NCBI GenBank assembly: GCA_041918615.1 | Contig: JAYRVH010000073.1 | Span: 29,206-93,205 of the forward strand | Direction: 5' to 3' | DNA length: 64,000 nucleotides | Origin: JAEUJM01 sp041918615 | Lineage (GTDB): Bacteria; Actinomycetota; Acidimicrobiia; Acidimicrobiales; DATDAH01 | In this document: piece by piece, positions 26,082 through 34,004 of the stretch | Layout of the letters: every line of letters starts with the position of its first letter | Position numbering within the stretch: position 1 is the first letter of the stretch | Position numbers and translations under genes: made by a program | Notes under the pieces: generated by a model | What the model was told of the DNA's origin: nothing | Databases searched by the model: none | The model's input: the letters and a program-made list of their open reading frames with translations, nothing else

Positions 26082-26237
26082 TCAACGACGCGCAAGCGCC
26101 GCCAAGGAGGTGATGTCGGTAGCGAGCTCGACCGTGCGTTCGTGGGGAAGGAAATGGCCCGCGCCCGCGTAGACCCGCAGCTCGGCGTTCGTCGCGCCGG
26201 CGACGCGCTCCATCACCGATTGCGCGTCTGCGCAATC
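26082..26237 (-). pseudogene. C-terminal fragment of an alpha/beta hydrolase
   Basis: A 51-codon minus-strand frame ends at TGA 26084-26082. It reads as the last part of an alpha/beta hydrolase, with VMERVAGATNAELRVYAGAG followed by HFLPHERTVELA, containing the catalytic histidine. Upstream, the frame loses similarity near 26240, where the YdeI-like gene's 3' end begins. The body with the nucleophile is absent, so this is a decayed tail. Confidence 0.6.
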
Positions 26238-26294
26238 GACCCACCCCACCGATCGTCGGGCGTGCGACGAGACCGGTGACTGCCACGAGGTCGC

Positions 26295-26885
26295 CTATCG
26301 CGCCCGCTCGCCGAGCAATGCCCGACGGGCACTCTCCTCGACCCGCGCGGCACGGGTGGTCGGTCGCTTGGCCTGCACGATCCACCAGAGGATCTGTTTG
26401 CGGGCCGAGGGGGTGAATCGATCCCAGTGCGCACGCGCGCCGTCATGACGGTCGAGCGCTGCGGCCAGGTCGTCCGGCACGACCAGGTCCTCGACAGCGT
26501 CGAGCAACGTCCACGAGCCGTCGGCGCGAGCGCGGTCGACGGTCGCCTGGCCGGCCGGCAACAGACGCTTGGCAGCCTCTAGCCGGGCGATCCGCTCCTT
26601 GTTGGTTCGGGCCCACGGGCTGCCAGGACGGCGGCGGGCGAAGTAGAGCATGGTGCGCTCGTCGTCGAGCCTCTTCGCCGTGCTGTCCACCCAGCCGACC
26701 CGCAACGCCTCGGTTATCTGCTCCTCATAGGGCGGGGCCGGCCGGCCGGTGGGTGTGCGCCACGTCACCAGCCAGACGCCCGTGTCCGCCTGGTGGTGGT
26801 CCAAGAGCCACTCGCGCCATTGCTGCGTCGTCTCGAGGTGCACGCGAGGTGCGTCTGCCTGGCTCACGATCCCGGTCTTCGTCAC
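26295..26885 (-). CDS. YdeI/OmpD-associated-like protein
   Basis: 196 residues. GTG 26885 overlaps the TauD stop as GTGA. Recognised by the N-terminal ETTQQWREWLLDHHQADTGVW and EALRVGWVDSTAKRLDDERTM, and by the C-terminal PSARKQILWWIVQAKRPTTR typical of the YdeI/OmpD group (often called bacteriocin-protection). Role poorly known; linked to envelope stress or peptide resistance in enterobacteria. Third gene of a TetR-TauD-YdeI operon. Confidence 0.82.
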   Translation of the reverse strand: MTKTGIVSQADAPRVHLETTQQWREWLLDHHQADTGVWLVTWRTPTGRPAPPYEEQITEALRVGWVDSTAKRLDDERTMLYFARRRPGSPWARTNKERIARLEAAKRLLPAGQATVDRARADGSWTLLDAVEDLVVPDDLAAALDRHDGARAHWDRFTPSARKQILWWIVQAKRPTTRAARVEESARRALLGERAR

Positions 26886-27742
26886 CCGCCGCCCCCGAGG
26901 GGGCAGCCGTCGAGGGTGATCCGATGCATCTCGCGGCGCTGGCCCCGGTAGTCGTTCTTCGCGTTGTGCCAGGTGGCGCGGTTGTCCCAGATCGCGACCG
27001 ACCCGGGCTCCCACCGGAAGGTGGCTATGCCGGTGGAGCGCAGAACCCGGGTGTAGATCTCGAGGAGAAGGGGAGCCGACCTCAGCATCGACCTGCCTTC
27101 GAAGCGGACCGTGAAGCTCGGATTGATGAACAGCGCCTCGCGGCCCGAGAGCGGATGGCGGATCACCACCGGGTGGGTGACCGTGCCGAGCTCGTCCGCG
27201 AGGTCGGTGTTCTCGGATCGAGACTGTGGGTCGATCCACTGCCGGATCCGGGAGGCGGTGGTGCCGAAGGCCTGCTTGGCCGAGTGGACGGCCCGCATGC
27301 CCCGGAGACGGTCCTGGAGCTTGGGGGGGAGGGCCTCGAAGGCGTCGTACGTGCTGAGGAACCGGGTGTCGCCTCCGCTCGTGGGCAGTTCTCTGGCGAC
27401 CAGGACGGAACCGAGGGCAGGTTCGGTGTCGTAGCTGTGGTCGGTGTGCCAGAAGCCTCCGACATTGAGTCGCTGGTCGGGCTCCTTGGTGACCATCGCG
27501 ATCTCGGGGTGCTCGGAGTGCTTGATGAAGAAGCGGTTCACGTTGATGGTGCCCAGCCGCTCGGCCAGGCGGATGTGATCGGTCTCGGAAAGCTTCTGGT
27601 CGCGGAGGAACACCAGCCCGTGGTGGGCGAACAGGTCGTGGACCTCGCCGAAGGCGGCGTCGTCGGCGGTGCGGAGGTCGAGACCGCGGATCTCCACCCC
27701 GGCGCCGGGGTGTGCGGTCACGGTCATGCTCGTTGTCGTCAT
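26882..27742 (-). CDS. TauD/TfdA-family Fe(II)/2-oxoglutarate dioxygenase
   Basis: 286 residues, typical length. Iron ligands H99 and D101 in GFWHTDHSYD; the distal histidine is in WDNRATWHNAKNDYRGQRREM, whose arginine would bind 2-oxoglutarate. The family oxidatively releases sulfite, phenoxy groups or other leaving groups from small acids; here the substrate is unassigned. ATG 27742 overlaps the TetR stop as ATGA, so it is translated with its likely regulator. Confidence 0.88.
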   Translation of the reverse strand: MTTTSMTVTAHPGAGVEIRGLDLRTADDAAFGEVHDLFAHHGLVFLRDQKLSETDHIRLAERLGTINVNRFFIKHSEHPEIAMVTKEPDQRLNVGGFWHTDHSYDTEPALGSVLVARELPTSGGDTRFLSTYDAFEALPPKLQDRLRGMRAVHSAKQAFGTTASRIRQWIDPQSRSENTDLADELGTVTHPVVIRHPLSGREALFINPSFTVRFEGRSMLRSAPLLLEIYTRVLRSTGIATFRWEPGSVAIWDNRATWHNAKNDYRGQRREMHRITLDGCPLGGGG

Positions 27743-28371
27743 GGTCGATCCTTCCTGGATGGGCTCACCACGAGCCCGTTGGACGTGGGTGTGTCAACGA
27801 GGCCGCAGCACGCGTCGACGATCTCGATGGTCAGCACGTCGCCCGTGAGCTCGGCAGGGAGTGCACCCGCCTCGAAGGCGGCGAGCACAACGCCTGCATA
27901 CGCGAAGGCTGACTGGACCCGGAGGGTGCGACTGCCCTCGGGAAGGTGGACGAGGCGCGCGGCGAGGCGCGACTGCGCGATCTGGATCGGTTCGTCGTCG
28001 ACCGCGTCGAGTGCGGCCAGACCGGCGGTCGGGTCACCGATGGCCTGCACGAGGAACCGGGCCCAGTAGCTGGGCCGGCGCCCGAGCACCGATTCGATGA
28101 GCGGCACGACGAGGGCCTCGACCAACTCGCGGGTCGAGGGATCCGCGCCGAGAGCGAGGAGCATCGACGTGCGTCGCCGGTTCGCCGGCTCCATGCGGGC
28201 TGCGACCAACGCGTTGACCAGCCCCTGGCGGCCACCGAAGTGGTAGTGCACGGCGGACTTGTTCCGTTGGCCGGCCGCCTCTTGGACGCCTTGGACGGTC
28301 AGCGCCGCGAGGCCACGCTCGGCGGCGAGGCGTTCGGCGGCGTCGATCATGCGCATGGTGGCGTCCTGCAT
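27739..28371 (-). CDS. TetR-family regulator of the TauD operon
   Basis: 210 residues. The HTH reads RGLAALTVQGVQEAAGQRNKS followed by AVHYHFGGRQGLVNALV. ATG 28371 is six bases downstream of a TAGACT -10 box. It leads the operon and two palindromic sites overlap its promoter, which strongly suggests autorepression lifted by a substrate or product of the TauD dioxygenase. Confidence 0.87.
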   Translation of the reverse strand: MQDATMRMIDAAERLAAERGLAALTVQGVQEAAGQRNKSAVHYHFGGRQGLVNALVAARMEPANRRRTSMLLALGADPSTRELVEALVVPLIESVLGRRPSYWARFLVQAIGDPTAGLAALDAVDDEPIQIAQSRLAARLVHLPEGSRTLRVQSAFAYAGVVLAAFEAGALPAELTGDVLTIEIVDACCGLVDTPTSNGLVVSPSRKDRP

Positions 28372-28377
28372 TGAGGC

Positions 28378-28418
28378 AGTCTAAGGATATCTCCTTACGA
28401 AGTCAAGGACTAGTCCTT
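28378..28418 (-). promoter_or_regulatory. Leaderless promoter with two TetR operators
   Basis: On the minus strand: TTGACT (28406-28401), 17-base spacer, TAGACT (28383-28378), six bases, ATG 28371. Two copies of AAGGA-N4-TCCTT lie at 28383-28396 (between the boxes) and 28405-28418 (over the -35). Their centres are 22 bases apart, two helical turns. Confidence 0.8.
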
Positions 28419-28596
28419 ACCAAGGGGCCGGCGCAGCAGGGGTACCGGTCGCGCAGGCCGATCTGGCCCGTCAGTTCCCCGTGGTCAGCGGAGGCTCCCT
28501 GGTCCCGCCGGCCTGATCCACCGCCGAGATCACGTCCAGCCGGCTCAGGGCAGCCAGTTGCGAACCGCCGCCCCGCCTCGGCGGTCGGGGCCGTCC

Positions 28597-30480
28597 TCAG
28601 ATCTCGACGCGGGCCCCGACCTCGAAGACGCGATCGCTGGGAAGGTTGAAGAACCGGGTGGCGGTGTCGGCATTGCGGTGCAACAACGCGTACAGGTGCT
28701 CCAGCGCGGGATGCATGCCCTCGAGATCGCCCTGCACCACGGTCTCACGGCCGACGAAGTACGTCGCATCGACAAGGTCGACGGGCGCGCCGTCGACCTC
28801 GACCTCGGCCAGCCGAGCGGGCACGTCGAGCTCGTCGAGGTACCCGAAGCGCAGGATCACCTGGTACAACCCCGGCCGGAGCACCTCGGACGACACCCGG
28901 TCGGCGTCGTCGACGAAAGGCGCGTCCCCGACGTCGATGGCGACGAGGAACGTGGTCTCGTGCCGAATGTGGTTGTGGGTGAGGTTGTTGATCAGCGCCG
29001 GGGGTGCCTGGCCGGCATCGCGGAACATGAACACGGCGGTGCCCGGCACCACGGCAACGTCGGCGTGCTCGTCCACGACCTCGACGACGCTCCGCTCGGC
29101 CCGTTGCATTCGAGCGGCGACCAACTGGCGGCCCCTGCGCCAGGTCGCCATCTGGACGAGCAGGATCACGCCGACCAGGAGTGGGAACCAGCCACCGTCG
29201 GGGATCTTCGGGATGTTGGCGGCGAGGAAGGCGCTGTCGACGACCAGCAACGGGATCACGACGGCGATCGCCCTGGCCCTCGACCAGTGCCAACGGGTCC
29301 GGACGACCACGAAGAACAAGACGCTGGTGATCGCCATCGTGGCCGTGACGGCGATGCCGTACGCAGCAGCCAGGTTGCTCGAGGTGCGGAACCCGAGCAC
29401 CAGGCCGACCGACCCGATCATCAGCGCCCAGTTGACCAGCGGCACGTACACCTGGCCGCGATGGTGGGCCGAGGTGTGCAACACCTTGAGACGGGGGAGG
29501 TAGTCCAGCTGGATCGCCTGCACGGTGAGGGAGAAGGCGCCCGAGATCAGCGCCTGCGAGGCGATGACCGTCGCCATGGTGGCCAGCACCGCCAGCGGGG
29601 TGACGCCCCACCCGGGGGCCAATCGGTAGAACGGGCTCTCGATGGCCGAAGGGTTGTTGATCAGCAGCGCGGCCTGGCCGAAGTAGTTGAGGACGAGGCC
29701 GGGGAGCACGATGCCGTACCAGACCCTCGTGATGGGGCGGCGGCCGAAGTGACCCATGTCGGCGTAGAGCGCCTCGCCGCCGGTGACCACCAGGAAGATG
29801 CTGCCCAGCGCCAGGAACGCCTTGCGGGGCTCGGACTGGAACAGGTCGACGATGAAGATCGGGTTGATCGCCTCGAGGACGCCGGGGTGTTGGACGATCT
29901 GGTTCAGTCCCAGCAGGCCGAGCGTCGTGAACCACACCACCATGACCGGGCCGAAGATGCGGCCCACTGCTTCGGTGCCGTGGCGCTGCACCAGGAAGAG
30001 GCCGACCAGGATGATGCAGGCCAGGGGGATGACCCACGCCTCGAACGCCGACGATGCCACCTCGAAGCCCTCGACCGCGCTGAGCACCGAGATCGCCGGG
30101 GTGATCAGCCCGTCGCCGTAGAGCAACGCAGTGCCGAAAACGCCCAACAGCACCAAGCCGGCCGTCCGACGGCCCCGGGTGGACTTCGGTAGCACCAGCG
30201 CGGTCAGGGCGAGGATGCCTCCCTCACCGTGGTTGTCGGCGCGCATGACCAGGGCCAGGTACTTGACCGAGATGATGATGATGAGCGCCCAGAAGGCGAT
30301 CGAGGCCACCCCCAGCGCATTCGCCTCGTTCACCGCTAGCTCGTGGTGCTCGAAGGCCTCACGGAAGGCGTAGAGCGGGCTGGTGCCGATGTCGCCGAAG
30401 ACCACCCCGAGGGCACCGACGGCAACCGCCCCGCGGCCGGCGACGCGTCGGGAACCGGCGCTCGAAGGGGGACCAGACAC
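28597..30480 (-). CDS. kup: KUP-family potassium uptake protein
   Basis: 627 residues with about twelve membrane helices and a cytoplasmic C-terminal domain. Signatures: GALGVVFGDIGTSPLYAF at the first helix, TALLYGDGLITPAISVLSAVEG, and TGGEALYADMGHFGRRP. Kup proteins import K+ with protons. Three GTG starts compete (30540, 30486, 30480). GTG 30480 is preferred because TACGTT at 30488-30493 is seven bases upstream without a ribosome site, and the length then fits the family. The lipoprotein gene upstream ends 106 bases away and may be a separate unit. Confidence 0.9.
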   Translation of the reverse strand: MSGPPSSAGSRRVAGRGAVAVGALGVVFGDIGTSPLYAFREAFEHHELAVNEANALGVASIAFWALIIIISVKYLALVMRADNHGEGGILALTALVLPKSTRGRRTAGLVLLGVFGTALLYGDGLITPAISVLSAVEGFEVASSAFEAWVIPLACIILVGLFLVQRHGTEAVGRIFGPVMVVWFTTLGLLGLNQIVQHPGVLEAINPIFIVDLFQSEPRKAFLALGSIFLVVTGGEALYADMGHFGRRPITRVWYGIVLPGLVLNYFGQAALLINNPSAIESPFYRLAPGWGVTPLAVLATMATVIASQALISGAFSLTVQAIQLDYLPRLKVLHTSAHHRGQVYVPLVNWALMIGSVGLVLGFRTSSNLAAAYGIAVTATMAITSVLFFVVVRTRWHWSRARAIAVVIPLLVVDSAFLAANIPKIPDGGWFPLLVGVILLVQMATWRRGRQLVAARMQRAERSVVEVVDEHADVAVVPGTAVFMFRDAGQAPPALINNLTHNHIRHETTFLVAIDVGDAPFVDDADRVSSEVLRPGLYQVILRFGYLDELDVPARLAEVEVDGAPVDLVDATYFVGRETVVQGDLEGMHPALEHLYALLHRNADTATRFFNLPSDRVFEVGARVEI

Positions 30481-30586
30481 CCGCACGAACGTACTCGGGC
30501 GGGATCCGGAAGACCCCTCCGGGCCGTCGCCATCGCCCACCTCGGTCGTCCTGCTCGGTTTCCGGGCCGGCTCCTCGGGTACCCGG

Positions 30587-31555
30587 CTAGACGCTGAAGG
30601 CGGTGTAGTAGCCGTCGAGCAGGTGTGGGCGAGGTTCTCCGGGGTCGGGCATGAAGTCCACGCCGAGATAGTCGCCAGGGGCGAGATCGAGGTGGAGGTA
30701 GCCGTCGAACCCGGCGGAGATGGCACCCATGCCGCCGACTGCTTCCAGGTCCACCTGCGGGGTCCTGTTGGCCGCCAGATCCTCCACGAGCACACCCAAC
30801 TGGTCATCGTCGACCGCTTGGCCGAGACGCAGCAAGGCGAGCTCGTGCAGAGCCGCATCGGTGTTCTCGACGTGGTACCAGCCGCTCCGCAGGTCGGCGG
30901 GCACCTGATACCCGCCCGCGGCAAGCTCGATGGTTCCGACCACCTCCTCACCGCTGGGGTCGGGCCCGGCCGGCACCGTTTCGTCGGACGGCGCCGCCAC
31001 GGTCAGGAGCGCCGTCATGCCCATGAGGGCGTGGGCGACGCCGTTGGCGTCCGGCACGTAGCACATCGCCATCACGGTGCCCTCGGTCAGGTTGACCAGC
31101 GCGGTGGTGTCGTGATCGGGCCCGATGTAGCTGACCCCGCCGATCATGTCGACGAACGCGATGGCACCGGAGCCAGAGGAATCGCCGGCTCCCGCCGCGG
31201 CGAGCTCTGACATGTCCACCCCGTCCTTGAGGCGGGCGAACATGACCTGATGGGCCTCGACACCGACATTGTGGAAATTCAGCAGCGTCCAGCCTGGCTT
31301 CAGCCCGCCGGAGGGATCAGGGCTGATGTCGAACGTGTACTCGGTCGCGTTGATCTCGAGCTCTTGCACCGGTGTGGGAAGCAGCGCAGCGGCGTCATCC
31401 GGGCCGGCCGATGCCGAGTTGGACGGTGTCGAACTCGTCGACGAGACCGGCGCAGCGTCATCGTCGTTCTGCCCGCACGCACCCAACAGGACGACCAAGG
31501 CGACGATCGCGCAGGCACCTGCGCGGGGCCTCTCCATCGAACGGCGGACTGGCAT
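30587..31555 (-). CDS. Lipoprotein with two cupredoxin-like domains
   Basis: 322 residues. GGTGAGG upstream supports ATG 31555; ATG 31537 is an alternative. Signal peptide ending in VLLGAC, then a Ser/Thr linker. The first domain starts ATEYTFDISPDP and has VGVEAHQVMF, then MAMCYVPDANGVAHALMGM. That is a His...Cys...His...Met order like a type-1 copper site, although the Cys-to-His spacing is longer than in plastocyanin. A second, similar domain (QELEINATE-like restart at TIELAAGGYQVPADL, WYHVENTDAALHELALL) lacks the cysteine. An exported copper or redox role is possible but unproved. Confidence 0.68.
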   Translation of the reverse strand: MPVRRSMERPRAGACAIVALVVLLGACGQNDDDAAPVSSTSSTPSNSASAGPDDAAALLPTPVQELEINATEYTFDISPDPSGGLKPGWTLLNFHNVGVEAHQVMFARLKDGVDMSELAAAGAGDSSGSGAIAFVDMIGGVSYIGPDHDTTALVNLTEGTVMAMCYVPDANGVAHALMGMTALLTVAAPSDETVPAGPDPSGEEVVGTIELAAGGYQVPADLRSGWYHVENTDAALHELALLRLGQAVDDDQLGVLVEDLAANRTPQVDLEAVGGMGAISAGFDGYLHLDLAPGDYLGVDFMPDPGEPRPHLLDGYYTAFSV

Positions 31556-31658
31556 CGGCGCCCTCACCTTCCCCGACGTCTCGCTGCGGCACGAACCGGC
31601 CTTCTGAACTCAACAGCGTTCACCAGAGGGCGGCGAGAGGCTACCGCGAGGGCCGCGG

Positions 31659-31770
31659 TCAGGTGCCGACGTCGGCCGCGAGGTGCTCGCCGGTGAGGCT
31701 GCCGCGGGCGGGGACGAGACCGGCGGGCGTGCCCTTGCACACGATCCGGCCCCCGTTGTGGTCGGCGGCG
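31659..31770 (-). pseudogene. C-terminal fragment of a UvrA-like ABC ATPase
   Basis: About 37 codons ending at TGA 31661-31659 read ADHNGGRIVCKGTPAGLVPA then RGSLTGEHLAADVGT. This is the characteristic last segment of UvrA and its drug-resistance paralogues (GGxIVxxGTPxxLxxxxxSLTGxxL). Nothing of the preceding ATPase remains: similarity stops at about 31770, exactly where the headless TIGR03086 gene begins on the other strand. Hence a recombination scar. Confidence 0.6.
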
Positions 31771-32313
31771 GTGCCCACGACCCATCGCCTCATCGAGCGC
31801 ATCACCCCGAGGCAATGGCACCTATCGACGCCGTGTGCGGGCATGGATGTTGCCGCGTTGGTGCAGCACCTCGTCGTCGGGCTCGACCAGTTCGCGGCTG
31901 TCCCGAGTGTCGGCCGGAGCGAGGCCGCCGCAGCCGACGGCTCCCAGGTCTCGACGGTCGGACACCGTGAGGCCCCGACCGTGTACCTGGCCTCATGCGA
32001 GCGACTCCTCGAGGTGTGGGCCGCTCCGGGGACGCTCGGAAGTGCGTACGCCATGCCCTGGGGCGAGACCCCCGGGGCGATGCTCGTCGGGTTCATGGTG
32101 ATCGAGCAGGTCGCCCATGGCTGGGATCTCGCGCATGCGACCGGGCAGCACCCGACGTTCGGCGACGAAGTGGCCGCGGCCACGCTCGATCTGGCGCGCA
32201 GCTACGACGACGAGACGATCAGGATGCCAGGGATGTTCGGACCGGTCGTCGCCGTTCCACCGGATGCCCTGGCGATCGACCGGCTGGCGGGGTTCCTCGG
32301 GCGCCACCCATGA
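31771..32313 (+). CDS. TIGR03086-family metal-binding protein, N-terminally truncated
   Basis: 180 codons from GTG 31771. The mycothiol-dependent maleylpyruvate isomerase-like fold is seen in PRQWHLSTPCAGMDVAALVQHLVVGLDQF (metal histidine at QHL) and FMVIEQVAHGWDLAHATGQ (H-x-W-D). Normal members have about 13 more N-terminal residues before the TPC motif; these are missing because the sequence to the left is a UvrA fragment. It may be a pseudogene that still has an open frame. No ribosome site or leaderless box precedes GTG 31771. Confidence 0.62.
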   Translation: MPTTHRLIERITPRQWHLSTPCAGMDVAALVQHLVVGLDQFAAVPSVGRSEAAAADGSQVSTVGHREAPTVYLASCERLLEVWAAPGTLGSAYAMPWGETPGAMLVGFMVIEQVAHGWDLAHATGQHPTFGDEVAAATLDLARSYDDETIRMPGMFGPVVAVPPDALAIDRLAGFLGRHP

Positions 32314-32365
32314 GCCGAGCACGCCGAGCAGGCGCATACCCGCCCGTCTCCACCACGACCGCACC

Positions 32366-33052
32366 GTGACCGGGACCAAGTCCGGCTACCTGGCGGCGCC
32401 CGAGGGGCCACCGAGAGCCGTGATCGCAGTGCTGCACGCGTGGTGGGGTCTCACGCCGGTCATCGCCAGGGTCTGCGACGATCTCGCCGACCTCGGCTAT
32501 GTCGCCGTCGCTCCCGACCTGTACGGGGGCGAGACGGCAACAACCGCCGAGGAAGCAGCCACCTTGCGTGCCAAGAAACGATCGACGCCGACCTGGCGCC
32601 AGATCGTGGGCGGAATCGACCGAACGCGGTCTGAATTCGATGTCGCACCGGTCGGTCAGGTCGGCTTCTCCATGGGAGGGCACTGGGCCCTGTGGCTCGC
32701 GAAGCAGTCACGCCCCGAGATTCCACCGATCACCGCGACATCGGTCTTCTACGCCACCCGCGGCGGCGACTTCACCGCCAGTTGCTCCGCGTTTCAGTTC
32801 CACCTCGCCGAGACCGACCCCTTCGTCACCGAAGCCGGCGTCGCCCGCCAGGAACGCCAGCTTCGCTCGGCGGGACGATCGGTCGAGCTGTACCGGTACG
32901 CCGGCACCGGCCACTGGTTCTTCGAGTGGGACCGCCCCGACGTCTACGACTCAGCGGCATCAAGCCTCGCGTGGCGACGTACCGTCGAGTTCCTCGACGG
33001 ACACTTCCCTCGCCAGTCCACGCCCGAGACCGGCGAGCCGAGGTGCACGTGA
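32366..33052 (+). CDS. Dienelactone hydrolase-family protein
   Basis: 228 residues, alpha/beta hydrolase of the DLH family. The opening APEGPPRAVIAVLHAWWGLTPVIARVCDDLAD and APDLYGG are characteristic. The nucleophile position is GFSMGG with serine in place of the classical cysteine, as in many DLH relatives. The histidine is in YAGTGHWFFEWDRP. GTG 32366 starts it. The true substrate may be any small ester or lactone. It follows the TIGR03086 gene by 52 bases. Confidence 0.83.
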   Translation: MTGTKSGYLAAPEGPPRAVIAVLHAWWGLTPVIARVCDDLADLGYVAVAPDLYGGETATTAEEAATLRAKKRSTPTWRQIVGGIDRTRSEFDVAPVGQVGFSMGGHWALWLAKQSRPEIPPITATSVFYATRGGDFTASCSAFQFHLAETDPFVTEAGVARQERQLRSAGRSVELYRYAGTGHWFFEWDRPDVYDSAASSLAWRRTVEFLDGHFPRQSTPETGEPRCT

Positions 33053-33066
33053 GCTCGAGATCGGCG

Positions 33067-33222
33067 ATGCCACGCCCGGGGTCGTTCAGGCACGCGCTGG
33101 CGGGCGGGCCCAAGCGCGAACTCCGAAACAGCGCGGTGATCGACGCCGTGCTCACTGACCCCGACCGCGTCGACGAGCTCTTCTCCTGTGTCTTCGACGA
33201 CGATGGTGTTCGACGTACTCAT
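33067..33222 (+). pseudogene. Fragment of a HEAT-repeat protein
   Basis: From ATG 33067 the frame reads KRELRNSAVIDAVLTDPDRV followed by DELFSCVFDDDG, recognisable as the first helical repeat of small HEAT-like actinobacterial proteins (typically ...DELFxCxFDDDxVVRMRAADA). Just after DDDG the match ends and the frame runs into unrelated residues, so the rest of the gene is missing or out of frame. Confidence 0.5.
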
Positions 33223-33310
33223 GAACGGCTACCCCGTCAGGTTCCAGCGCTACGACCGAGCGCTGCTGGACGGGCGCGACGGGCCTCACGGCTTGAGCCT
33301 GACCGCCGGA

Positions 33311-33649
33311 TCAGGGCATGCCCGTGATCATCGCGAGGACGTCGAGGATCTGGTGCGACACGATCAGCCCCACGTTGCCGCGCGTCGGCGTGCAGCGTGC
33401 GGCCGCCACGGCCCGCATCTGCTCCACCAGGGCGCAGCTCCTCTCCGTGAGTTCGTTTGCCCCATCGGGATCGACGGGAACGTGGCTCGGGAAGGTCCGC
33501 GGCGTGGAGGTGAGGGGGACCACGAACACCGTCGGGGGTCGGAACCGCAGGAACGCATCAGCCGTGGTGATGACCGCTGGACGGGTGAAGCCGGCTTCCG
33601 ATCCGATCGGCGTACCGAAGTCGACGGTGACGATGTCCCCGAAGTTCAC
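33311..33649 (-). CDS. MazF/PemK-like mRNA interferase toxin
   Basis: 112 residues. The SH3-like MazF fold is indicated by MNFGDIVTVDFGTPIGSEAG, RPAVITTADAF, VFVVPLTSTPRTFPSHV and the terminal VGLIVSHQILDVLAMI. These toxins cleave mRNA at short motifs. ATG 33649 overlaps the antitoxin stop as ATGA, the usual antitoxin-first layout. The frame is intact, unlike two other toxins in this window. Confidence 0.82.
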   Translation of the reverse strand: MNFGDIVTVDFGTPIGSEAGFTRPAVITTADAFLRFRPPTVFVVPLTSTPRTFPSHVPVDPDGANELTERSCALVEQMRAVAAARCTPTRGNVGLIVSHQILDVLAMITGMP

Positions 33650-33891
33650 GACGCGGCGAGGTCGGCGTTCAACCAGACGTCGCGCTCGCGTGCGTAGGTC
33701 GCCCAGGCATCTGGGTCGGCGCGGAGCCGCACTTCTGCCGCCGCCATCCCCTCGAAGAAGCGCTCGCGGCGCAGTGACTCCAACGCGGCGTCGAGGGTGT
33801 CCGCCATGGTTGCGCTGCGATCCTCGGCGAGCCGCCGGAGTCGTTCGCGCTGCTCAGTGCTCACACGAATTGTCGTAGAGCGTCCTGTCAT
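33646..33891 (-). CDS. Ribbon-helix-helix antitoxin partner of MazF-like toxin
   Basis: 81 residues. STTIRVSTEQRERLRRLAEDRSATMADTLDAALESL has the strand-helix-helix pattern of RHH DNA-binding antitoxins, and the C-terminal half (FFEGMAAAEVRLRADPDAWATYARERDVW) would wrap the toxin. ATG 33891 is leaderless: TAGACT at 33898-33903 is six bases upstream. The dimer is expected to repress this promoter. Confidence 0.78.
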   Translation of the reverse strand: MTGRSTTIRVSTEQRERLRRLAEDRSATMADTLDAALESLRRERFFEGMAAAEVRLRADPDAWATYARERDVWLNADLAAS

Positions 33892-33897
33892 ACCGCT

Positions 33898-33903
33898 AGT
33901 CTA
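33898..33903 (-). promoter_or_regulatory. -10 box TAGACT of the MazEF-like pair
   Basis: TAGACT on the minus strand, six bases before ATG 33891, is the same hexamer and spacing as in the TauD-operon TetR promoter. No clear -35 or palindrome was seen. Confidence 0.55.
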
Positions 33904-34004
33904 CACCGAGCTGCGAGACCCGCTGCTCGGACCGATTCAGCCGCCGAGGCGGCGTACCGCTCCGCCTCGGCCCGCATCGGCAGGATCACCCATGGCGCCG
34001 GTCG

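Noticed and set aside
28558..30192. 544-codon plus-strand open frame
   Set aside because: Exactly antisense to the KUP transporter, with an acidic His/Asp/Gln-rich composition typical of reverse-complemented membrane genes.
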